Part shown: one piece after another, positions 34,801 through 46,800 of the stretch
Layout: each line of letters begins with the position of its first letter
How positions within the stretch are numbered: position 1 is the stretch's first letter
Origin: Brasenia schreberi
Taxonomy: Eukaryota > Streptophyta > Magnoliopsida > Nymphaeales > Cabombaceae
Reading direction: 5' to 3'
Assembly: GCA_036023115.1 (NCBI GenBank)
Contig: JAYKKT010000041.1
Location: forward strand, 3,745,501-3,809,500
DNA length: 64,000 nt
The notes under the pieces: model-generated
The model's database searches: none
Told to the model about the DNA's origin: nothing
The model's input: only the letters and a program-made list of their open reading frames with translations
Position numbers and translations under genes: made by a program

Positions 34801-37800
34801 TTAGTGATACTTTGTGTTCACTCATTGGTTAATGAATTACAACAACAACACAACAGCAACTAAGCCTTTTCCCATACTAGACGGGGTTGACTACATGAAT
34901 TCTTTGTTTCCACAGAGCCCTATCATGTGTCATGTTAGCAGTTAACTCACAATAAGCTAGATCATTCTTTATTGTTTCTTTCCAACACTTTCGTGGTCAT
35001 CCTCTACCTCTTTTAATACAACGGCAACAACAATTAAGCCTTTTCCCATACTAGACGGGGTCGGCCCTCTACCTCTTTTAATACTTTTCAAATTTAGTTT
35101 TTCATACCTTCTTATAGGTTCTTCTTTTGATCTTCTTTCTATATGTCCAAACCATCTTAAACGATATTCTCTCATTTTATCCTATATTGGTATCACTCCT
35201 AATTTGTTTCTAATAACCTCATTATGTATAGTCTTTTCTTATATAACCACTCATCCATCTCAACATCTTCATTTCTGTCGTACACATCTTTTGTACATGT
35301 TGATGATTAGCTGCCCAACACTCAACACCATAAAACATGGTAGGTCTAATTGCTGCTCTATAATATTTACCTTTTAACTTTAATGATATCTTCTTGTCAC
35401 AAAGAATAACAGTTGCTCCTCTCTATTTTAACCAACAACAACTAAGCCTTTTCCCATACTAGATGGGGTCGGCTGTTGGATTTATGCAACAAAATATCAC
35501 TTTATTAATAATGGAAGCCGAATACAAGAAGAAGGAAGACGAGGTACTGGTCGGCCACTCCCAGCCGCCTATAAATCAATGTTGATAATCGAAGGTTGCT
35601 CACGAAGGTAATCCAACGAACCGCCAAGAGTCCAAAGTCAAGTATGGATGCCAAACTTCAAATAAGTCAAATAAGAGAGCGGAAGCACACAAAACACAAG
35701 TTAAAAGCTGGACCAAGACAACATGCCTTTATTCATAGTGTGATAGGGTTTATTCATAGTGTGATAGGGTATTTATAGATTTACACTTTGAACATGAAAA
35801 TCAAAGAAGAATCAAAGAAGGAGCTAGTGCTAGCCGGCCAACACTAGCCTTTGGAGCTCCAACGGCTATGGCCAGGGCCATGCTGACCCTAGCCCTGCCT
35901 CATATGGGGACTGCACGGGCCCTAATAATCCGTGCCCCTATTACATTAACACCCCCCTCAAACTTACAGGATATACACTGAAAGTTTGTCTAACAAGAAC
36001 TGAAACCGAGTAGCCGAAAGGGATTTAGTGAAAAAATCTGCTAGTTGCATCTCAGATGTGACATAACACAGTGTAATTTTCTTGTTCAAGCATTCTTCAC
36101 GAACAAAATGGCAATCCATCTCGATATGCTTCGTCCGTTCATGGAAGGTGTTGTTGGAAGCAATGTACATGACACTTTTGTTGTTGCAATACATGATAGT
36201 AGGACGATGTAGAATAACTCCAATGTCTCCTAGAATAGCTGTAATCCATGAAATCGCCATCGCAGCAGTGGCCATGGCACAATATTAAGCTTCAGTGGAT
36301 GAGTGATACTTTATGTTGCTTTTTAAACTTCAAAGAGAGAAGGGATTCACCTAAAAACACACAAAAACCAGTCGTAGAGTGTCTATTGTTGACATGTTCA
36401 CTCCAATCAACATCTGTATATACAAATAAATCAAAAGACGAAGAAGTCAAGAGAACCCCCTTGTTAAACGTATTTCTAACATATCGAATGATGTGTAAAA
36501 CAACACTCATATGAACAGAAGTTGGTGCCTACTGAAATTGACTCGCTGTGTGAACTGCATGTGAAATATCTGGTCTGGTAATGGTAAGATAAATAAGGGC
36601 ACCTATGAGCTGTCAGTACGGGGTGGGATCAACTAATTTTTCACCATCAATAGATCTTAACTTGGTACCTAGAACTTTTGGCGTGTCTACTATTTTGGTA
36701 TCTGCGAGACCACACCTTTCAATGATATCATTAGCAAATTTTATTTGAGACATAAAATACCCACAATTGTTTTGAATTATTTGAATGCGTAAAAAATAAT
36801 TTAGAAGGCCTGTCTTTCATGTTGAATTCTTGATGAAGATTACGTTTAACTTTTGTAATCCCTGCTTCATCACTCCCTGTGATGATCATATCATCCACAT
36901 ACAAAAGTAAAATAACAATACCTGATTCTGTTTTACGTACAAACGTGGCAGTGTCAGTATAGCAAGTTATAAAATTATGCAAATGCATGAATTTTTCAAA
37001 TCAATCAAACCAAGTCTTAGGAGCCTGTTTCAAACCATAAGGCTTTTCGCAATTTAAGAGCATTGCCATGAGGAACATTAAAACCAGGAGGATGACTCAT
37101 ATAAACTTCTTCATTCAGATAACCATTCAGAAAAGTATTTTTAACATCAAGTTGATATATATTCCATTTCCTAATGGCACTAAGAGTTATGAGAATTCTA
37201 ATTGTGGTCATTTTAGCTACCGGGACAAATGTTTCATCATAGTCAATTCCATATTCTTGGGCATAACCCTTTGCAACCAGTCTGACTTTATATCTCTCAA
37301 TGTGACCATTGCTATGAGTTTTGATTTTGTAGACCCATCGACATCCAATAACTTTCTTATCTTTTGGTATAGGTGCAACAATCCATGTTTGAGCTTTGTC
37401 TAGAGCGTTGAGTTCATCCTTCATAGCATCTTCTCATTCTAGAATACCTTTAGCTTGATGATAGAATTTGGGTTCTTTAACCTAACGAAGAGTGGCAATC
37501 AAGTTTTTTCGTTGTGGTTCAAAAGATTCATAGAAAACAAATCATTGGGGAGGTTTTGAGATCCTAGGTTCCAAACATGTATTATCATATCCTAAACGGG
37601 CATTATTAGTTTCTCTAAGGCGTCTTGTATAATGTAAGGGAAAGGGTTCAACAATGGGTTGGGTATCAATAGTTGTATGCGGAGCATGACTATTCTCAAA
37701 AGAGTTGTCTTGATGATCTACTGAGTCACAATCATCTTCTTCTAGATCAAAAAAGTCTTGAGATATAGAAGATTCAGAATTTTCTAATGGTTTAGACTTA

Positions 37801-40800
37801 TAATAAGCTTCATTCTCAAAAAATTTTACATCCTTAGAAACATATAATTTGTCTTCTATGGGATCAAAACACCTATAACCCTTCTTGTCTATGTCATAAC
37901 TAAGAAATTGTTTATCATTTTTATCTGTATACACAAAACATCTAAGACGTTCATAGTTTGGAGAGATATTATATAACTTTTTAAAGGGTGAAATATTTTT
38001 AAGATTAGATGAAGGCATTCTATTTATAAGATAAACTACGGTAAGAGTAGCTTCGGTCCATAAAAATTTAGGAACCCTACTAGCAATTAACATAGTTCGA
38101 CATGTTTCAATAATATGTCTATGTTTTCTTTCAGCTAGACCATTTTGTTGGGGTGTTTTGGTGCATGACTTTTGATAAAAAAATCCATTTAATTCAATAA
38201 ATTTTTGAAATTCATTTGACATGTATTCTCCTCCTGAATTCGATCTAAAAATCTTAATGGTTGCTCCAAATTGATTTTTGATCATATTACAAAAGATTGC
38301 AAAATTTTCAAACACTTCGAATTTATGTTTTAAGAGGTATATCCAGGTAAAGCGAGTAAAGTCTTCTATAAAAATCACATAGTATTGAACTCCTCCTTTA
38401 GAAACAACGGGCGTGGGGCCCCAATTATCCGAATGTATTAAGTCAAAAGCTTTGTTTGGTACATAGTTTCTTTCTTCAAAAGGAAGATGATGCATTTTCC
38501 CAAGAATACAATCTTTACATTCAAACTTTTGCTCTCTAATTGTTTTCATCAAGAGAATGTTATATAATTTTTGTGAATCTAAATGTCGAAGTCTTTTATG
38601 CCAAAGAGTAGCATCTTTGGCTACATTACAAAACTCAAAGTTTGGCATAACAAGATAATCTATTTTGTATAGTCCACTTTTTTTATGGCCTTGATCAATT
38701 ACTTTCCTCGATAGGTGATCCTGCACCACACAATGTTTGGATAAGAAAGTGACTATACAATTATTATCACATGTTTGAGCAACCGAAAGCAAATTCAAAT
38801 TAATTTTTGGTATAAAACTTATGTTTTGAATTTTAAAATTTTCTTTTTCAAAGTTTCCTATTTTCTTGATTTGAAGTTTTGTCTCGTCGGCTGTAAACAC
38901 ATGTTTTCCAATAGTTTCACGAGATTCAATCAAAGAATTTTCACTATGTGTCATATGAAAAGATCTATCGGAATCTAAAAACGAAAACATAGCTTAAGAA
39001 GTGGATAGAGCATTCCCGGAGATGCTTGTCTTTTCTTTAAACATTTCTTCTATGTATGCTTTGATGTTGTTAGGTAAGACTCCTCCTTCTACGGCTCCGA
39101 TATTTCCACTCTTTTTTCGAAGAAGAGGACAAGTGGTTTTGATATGCCCACTTTCCTTTCAATAGTGACAAATGGTGTCCTTGTTAGGCCACGGTCCCAT
39201 GGGCTTCTTTGACATGCCTTCGGTATTCTTTGCATGTGGAGGCTGGTAAGTCTTCAAGTTGGCTCTCGGTTTGGATGCGGCAAGCACGACTTCTTTGACA
39301 ACATTCATATTTTTCAATCTTGTTTCTTCCATAACAAGATCGGCCAAAAAGGAATCTCCTCTAGGTCTAGGTTTTCTATGTATTAGGTTTGATCTAATGT
39401 TTTCAAATTCGTCTCTTAACTCACGTATAAAGAAAAATAAATATTGGTTGTCCAAGAATTCTTGAAATTTATCTAGTTTGTGAAGATTTCCAAATTTATC
39501 AAAGCTTCTTAATTGAGTCCATAATTCCGAAAATTCATTGTGGTAGTCTCTAATGCTTAGGTTTCCTTGTTTAAGCATTATCATTCTTTCCATTAAATCA
39601 ATTTGGAATACAAAATCATCTTAGGAATTAAGTTTCTTTAAGATTCCCAAGTTTCAAAACATTTTCGAAGGCATTAATCCTATTTCTAAGCTTGTCATCC
39701 ACATTTTGACAAATAATCCATGTAATTTTTGCATTCATTTTTTTCATACTTTCAAGTCTTGCTTATATTTTTGATGAGCTTTGATAATTTCGTCATCGTT
39801 CAAACCATCAATATTCAAAACCGGTTCTTTTATGGTTCCATCAATGTAATCCCAAAAATCTTTTGACAAAAAATATTTTTTCATGGTCCTAGCTCAACTT
39901 TGATAGCATTTTGGGTTAAGGATACGTCTAAACATATCACTTTTGCTTTCCATTTCATACAAAATCAAAAGATTTGAACTAAGCTCAAGTTTGGTATGTT
40001 TTCTCAAAATTCGCACTTTCAGCACGCTTTCCAATGCATTCGATTTCTTCGATCCGAGACTCTAATACCATGTAAATCAATGTTGATAATCGAAGGTTGA
40101 TGCTTACGAAGCTAATCCAATGAATCGCCAAGAGTCTAAAGTCATCCAAGTATAGATGTCAAACTTAAAATAAGTCAAACAAGAGAGCGGAAGCACACAA
40201 AACATAAGTCAAAAGTTGTACCAAGATAATATACCTTTATTCATAGTGTGATAGGGTATTTATATATTTACACTTTGTACATGAAAATCAAAGAAGAATC
40301 AAAGAAGGAGCTATTGTTGGCCGGCCAACACTAGCCGTTGGAGCTTCCAACGGATATGACCCTGCCTCATATGGGGACTGCACGGGCCCTAATGGCCCGT
40401 GCCCCTATTACATTAACATTGCCACCCTCTCATTCACATGTAATCCTAATCCTAACCCTAATAACTACTTATACTACCAATCTAACGATACAGGTTACCG
40501 TATCGTACGATACGGCACGATAACCTGTATCTTACGATACAGGTTACCGTATCGTACGTATCGCATCATATCGTACGATACGGTGCGATACGGATAACAC
40601 TGGTTTCAACCTATAAATTGATTTCTTTAGTTTACACACATTCCCTTGTTTTTGCTCATTAAAGTATTCAGGTGGTAAATTCATATAAATGTCTTCCATG
40701 AGGTCACCTTGAAGAAACTCATTCTTCACGTCCAACTGCCATAATTCCCATCCTTTATTGGTTGCCAAACTCAACAAAATTCTGATGGTGTTTATCTTGG

Positions 40801-43800
40801 CCACTGGAGCAAATGTTTCTGTGTAATCTATGCCGTACGACTGACTATATCCTTTAGCTACCAATCTAGCCTTATATCTTTCTATATTCCCATCAACCTT
40901 ATACTTTACTGAGAATATCCATTTTCATCCCACAGTCTTCCTTTCTGATGGTAGATCTGTCAATTCCCAAGTCTGGTTGCGTACTAGGGCTGAAATTTCC
41001 TCTTCCATAGCTGGTTTCCATTCTGGGTGTTGTTTAGCTTCTTCATATGTTCTTGGTATAAAAGTATTCTCTGTATTCATCACAAACAACTGATATTCTC
41101 TAGGATAATTAGAGAATGATACCATCTTTTCCAATGCATATTTTATAGCTGTACGTTTTTAGGTAAATCATCTAATTCAATATCAGAATTATGGGAGGTT
41201 ACATGAAGAGGAGGTGAATCTGATTCACATTGAGAATTTTGATAAAGGGTGACAATCTGATGTGATAAAAATGTCCTTCGACTACCTCTATTATATACTT
41301 GTGATTTCTTCTCTTTAGGAGGAATCGTGTTATCCCCTACATCTTCATGAATAGATGAAATTTCCGCTGGTGGAAGTGGGATCACCTGAGTAGACTGTAT
41401 ATTTGATGAAAGTTCTTCCTGCACTTTATAAAATGGTATGTCTTCATGAAAGGTGACATCCATTGTAACATAAAACTTTCGTTTGGAAGGATCATAACAC
41501 TTATATCCCTTTTGAATAGTAGAGTATCTCAAGAAAATGCACTTAATTGATCTTGCATCTAGTTTATCTCTGGCATCTTGATGAATGTGAACGAAGCATG
41601 TACAACAAAAAACTCTTGGTAATAAGTGGAATTGTTTTTGGGGAGGACATAGATAATAAAATGGAGTATTTCCGTTGAGAACTCTGCTTGGCATACAGTT
41701 TATAAGAAAAACTTATGTTAAGACTGCTTCACCCCAATAATATTTTGGTATATTACATCCGATTAAGAGAGTCCTTGCAACTTCTAAGATATGTCGATTC
41801 TTCTTTTTAGCTACACCATTTTGTTGATGAGAGTAAGAACATGAGGTCTGGTATAAGATTTCATGCCGTAGAAAATATGAGTGAAGAGATTGAGAAATAA
41901 ACTCTTTAGTATAAGATAACATGAGGTCTGGTATAAGATTTCATGCCGTACTCTAAAATTGAGTCTGTATAAACTGACAGTATACAGGAAGAATTTCTTT
42001 CACTTCATCTTTAGTCTTCATAAGATAAATTATAGTAAATCTACTGCAATCATCAATATCAGAATGCACAATATCAAATAGAATGGAAGACCTTTCTTCA
42101 TTTAAAGAAAAAGAAATACGATGGTGTTTTGCCTTCTGGCATGTTTCACAATTCAAGTTCAAATCATTACAATCACTAAACTCTAGTAATAACAACTTTA
42201 TTTTAGAAAATAGTAAATAGCCTAGTCGTTAGTGCCAACGAGGTATATCTTCCTTCTATTTCTCTGTAATAATTATTGATTGTAATGCAGCTCCTTTATT
42301 ATCCTTGCAAAAGTAGAGACCTCTCATCACATTACCCTGATCAAAGATCTTCCTCGTCTTCAGTTTCTGAAAGACACATCTAGTGGAATCAAAGATTATA
42401 CGACATTTTAAATCCTTAGTCATAGCAAAGACAGATAATAGGTTTACTGCTATGTTGGGAACATGTAAAATATTTTTTAATGTGCCAAAAGATGTAATAA
42501 TACTTCATTTTCCCACTATTGGAGTAAGAGAACCATCTGCCAGTCTAATATTGATTTGTGCCTGAGTCAATTCATAGTTATCAAAGAAATTTCTTCTGCT
42601 GATCATGTGATTTGTAGCCCCCAGAATCAATAACCCATATCCTTGAATAAGAAGAATTTATATTACCCTGAGTGAGAAATGAGAATGGATAGGCAATAAA
42701 TGCTTGTGAGTCACTATGAGAGGACGAAGATGGATGTTGTGGATCAGTCAAATGAGCCTTTAATAATTCGATTTCCTTTTTCATATCAGCTAATGAAGTT
42801 GCACTGTATTCAGCCTTTTGTTTTTCATTCTGATCACTGCTGAAATATGCTCTGTTGTTTCTATTATGAAAATAGGTAGGTTTTCCAACTAACTCCCAGC
42901 ATGTTTCCTTGGTATGTCATGGTTTTTTACAATGAGAGCAGCTGATTTTATCATTTTCTTCATATGTCAGTCCAGATCTATCTCTACCTCTACTATAATC
43001 TCTTCTTCCCTGAGCGAAAGGAGGAACATAAGTATTTTTCTCGATAAATGCTGAGGTCTCTGAATTAATTTTGGTTTCTTTTTTCAAATGTTTTTGTCTT
43101 CTTCTCGAAGGAGTGAGTATATTGTACTCAAAGATAGAAGTTCTTCTCTGCTGAAAATGTTATTCTTTACGGCTTCATACTTTGATGATATGCCCCATAG
43201 AAGATCAAACACTTTACGCTCTTCAAACTCTTTATTCCGCTCTTGAGTGCAAATCTGACATTTTGTCTTAGAATACAGTTGTAGTTCTTCCCACAAACCT
43301 TTGAGTTCTGCATAATACTCATTGACTGACTTTCCTCCTTGTCTGCATTTTCAAATCTTTTTTATGAGGTTATATTTCTTATCAATATTTTTCCTTTGAG
43401 CATAAGCTTATTGAACTGCTAACCAGATGTCTTTAGCAGTTTCTAAGGACATAAATGTGCTGTCAATAGAGGGAGTCAGGGATTGAATTAACCAGGCACT
43501 CACCAATACATTTTCTCTACACCACCGAGAATATAGAGGATTTGAAATTGGGGGTTGAGGTATGTCGCATGTAATTCAATCGCCCCCTGGCCATAATAGC
43601 CAGTTCAATAGATCGGGCCCACTGAAGATAATTCTTCCCGTCTAATTTCAAATTCGTAATTTGGAATCCATCAGCTTTGTCTGATGAATTGAATTCATTG
43701 CCTTCCACAATCTTTTCCTTTTCCATATTTGTAAATTTTGAACTTCAAAATGAATTTCTCAAAAAAATATTTCAGTCAAACCTTACATGTAAATCTACCC

Positions 43801-46800
43801 CAATAGTTTATAGTTGATGGCTATGTCACATGGGTGCAGGTGCGGGTGCGGGATACGGCAAATTTCAAAAATTTTGAGTGCGGCGACACGGCTAGTGTAT
43901 ATAATATTATATATTATATATAATATTCAAGCTACATAAATCAATCATAACACAACTAGTATTTGCTAATTTTGGGTGCACGTAGGTATCAATTAGCAAG
44001 TTCCCTCATAATGATCTGAAACTTAGAGTGAAGTTATGGATTCAAAGAGTTTCAAGATCTTTTGTAAGATATAACATATACTAGTATTTGTGCTAGGATC
44101 CACTAGTGTTGTCATACTCTTTTGTTCTATTGATCTGGCAATGTTCCTGGTCTTTAAATGTGTTTGGTGATAGAGATTATTCTATGCAAAGGCATACAGC
44201 ATGGAGTCCAATTGTTCGCACCCAAAATCATTAAGCAGCTTTATATTGTATAAAGCTATAATAGTAAGTACACAACTTTATATTAAAGCAAAACATATAA
44301 ATGGTAAAAAACTACTAATTTCATCATAATACACAAATCAATCTTCATTATCCAGACCCATTTATCCGTGAGTTACAAAATTTTTTTTTTTTTCAAATTT
44401 TTTTTTTTGGACATGCCGTACCGACACGGTGTCGGTGTCGGTGTCGCACCAGTGTCAGGGTCGACACTCCACCCCTTAGAAGTGTCTGTGTGACTTAGGT
44501 TGATGGTTCTTGTTTAATTATGATATCAATCAACAAAATGACAAAAACCAAAAAAGTTGAAAACATTTTTCAATATACTTATAAAATAAAACCAAAACCG
44601 GTAATATGATTCTAGTTATGGTTTCATGGAGGAGAAACCGTAACCAAGTTGGGAGCGCCCTTAGTTTGTTATGGTTTCATGTGTAGTTGACCGATTCCAG
44701 TTTCTAACTTGACTCAGTTCTCATTCAAACCGTTGAGCTAGTTCCAAAATAGCCATGTCAACTTATCAGTATGAACATGACTCAAACCTTCAAGTTGAAG
44801 TTGTTTTTAGGTGGCTCCAATAATGTAGTGTAATGATGATTCATATGCTCATCTAAGAAGTCAATCCAATCAACTTACTATATTAAGATGAGTCAATAGT
44901 AGGTGGATAATGTTATGTATCTTAGTTATCTTTCTTTAATCCTCATCTTCACACTCGACTGTGGAAGGCCTTTCTACCAGCATGTCAAGCTTCTTTCAAA
45001 ATGCATTAATTGAAAAAAGTTAAAGAGCATCATTACTCTTGAAAATAATATTGATCTCGTTAGCACACGATAATCTATGCGACCATCATAGTGTACATCG
45101 ACATGAATGAGGATCAATACCTACTATTTTTACATGACTCATCTCTTTAACAATTAAATCAAGTGAATGTTGTAAGACTCTTCTCTCAAAATTTCTTATA
45201 ATCTCTTATTTACAATCAATATAATGCATGCTAACAGTTCGCAACTCCTCAAAAGACTTCTTTAGTTCCATGACCAATAACTCTATAAACGAATATAGTT
45301 GTGTTCATATTGCATCAAACCACCTAGTGCAGCTATCAAGGAACCCCTTTTGACCATGCATATGTACCCTCAACCCCGTCGACCAATACACTATAAACAA
45401 TACAAGATTTTAAAAAAATAGTGATATACATATGTGTAGAGTTTCCTCTCTATTTTAACCAACCAGCATTAATTTTATGTGTAACCTCTTGATCAATTCT
45501 TCCATCACTATGAAAAGTTAACCCTAGGTATTTAAAACTTTCCTTTTGAGGGATGCAATGTGTGCCAATTTTAATGAATTACTACACTAAAAAGTTTAAG
45601 AGAAGAGGAATGAAAAGAAAATGATGGTGAAAAGAGCTTCACTTCGAACTCAAATGAAAAAAAGCTTCTGGATACCCATCAATAATTGCCATTTGGGTAT
45701 GATCCATGTCTTTACTGTAAAAATGGGTACAGAATACTAGCAATATTTTGCGCATGGCAAATTATTTGATGCCGCATGTTCAAAAATGTGAAAGGTAAAC
45801 TTTAACTTAAAGCTGGTGTTGGTCCTTTCACATGGTTTAAGGATACTAATTCTTAAATGTTTCATTGGGTTAGAAACAGAAGGTTGGTCCTAATTTTCCT
45901 TTATGATGTGCTATTGGTTTTGACTTTCCAGGAAGGTATGACAACAGTTATTGAGTCGTGCTCCCATTTAGGGTCAGATATGCCTCATTTAGTAGATCGA
46001 GGTTTCTTTGAGCCATCAAAATCATACAAGCTACTTGGTGGTGGAGAAGGTGGTTTGGCAATGTTTACACTCCGCTATTAATTTCCTTTTCTCCTTGTTT
46101 TGTCAAGTTCTCCGCAATTAATGTTCTCCACTAATGCAGTTGCGGACATAATATTATGGCGGGATGAGCAGAAGACATTTGTTTATATTCTTGCATCCTT
46201 TTTCATATTTTACTGGTTTCTCCTTTCTGGAAGGACTCTTGTTTCATCTGCTGCCAGGATTTTTCAGTTGGCTTTCATTGGCCTCTTCATTCATGGATTT
46301 CTTCCTTCATCAATGTATGTGGTTTACTGCCATACTGAACTTCTTGATATGTAATGTGTTTGCTCAGTCTCAATCTGCATGTGTGTGTGTGATAGAGAGA
46401 GAATGTCCTGCAACTACTGAAACAGTATTTGTAATGATATGTACTGTAACAGGATTGGGAAGGTAACGCCATCTTTCTTTGAGGTTTCGTCTACATCCAT
46501 CAGACCATTGTTTGTTTTCCTAGCGAGCAATTGGAACAAGGGAATCCATTTGTTGCGTATTATGGCCCAGGGAAATGACTTCGTTACTTTAATCAAGGTG
46601 CTTAACACTTGCAATTGAAATTTATAAATTATAAGTCCCATAATGAGCTTTGTGACTCGCTAGAATTTGGGAGGCATGACTATCTTGCTTATCTCCTTTC
46701 TCTTCTTCTTTTGTTTGGCTTTGTTAGCAATCTGGCGAGTATTCCCTATTGGTTTTGACGTGGGTTTTCATGTTGTTATGCCCTTAACGCTGCCATTAAG

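Larger units (their letters stand above)
35570..40418 (-). mobile_element. Complete but inactive Ty1/copia retrotransposon (copia-1)
   Basis: Two LTRs (35570-35951 and 40071-40418) bound the element, which reads on the minus strand, antisense to the host gene. Next to the right LTR ACTCTAATACCA (40059-40070) is the complement of an initiator Met tRNA primer site TGGTATTAGAGT. Next to the left LTR CCCCCCTCAAA is a polypurine tract on the coding strand. Domain order gag, integrase, reverse transcriptase, RNase H is the copia order. The flanks CCGCC and TTGCC agree at 3 of 5 bases, so the target duplication is uncertain. Confidence 0.92.
35437..45443. mobile_element. Composite insertion of about 10 kb in gene 2 intron 7
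   Basis: TCCTCTCTATTTTAACCAAC (20 bp) occurs at 35417-35436 and 45444-45463, interrupting one older LINE. The left edge of the insert is an RTE 3' end (AACAACTAAGCCTTTTCCC to GGTCGGC, 35437-35473), so the founding event looks like LINE target-primed insertion. It is followed by TGTTGGATTTATGC (35474), possibly the edge of another LTR, then copia-1 (35570-40418), a hAT-like end (40480-40605), copia-2 (40606-43740) and a hAT MITE (43821-44498). The region 44507-45443 shows nothing recognisable apart from GAACCGG-like repeats near 44580-44750. Confidence 0.7.
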
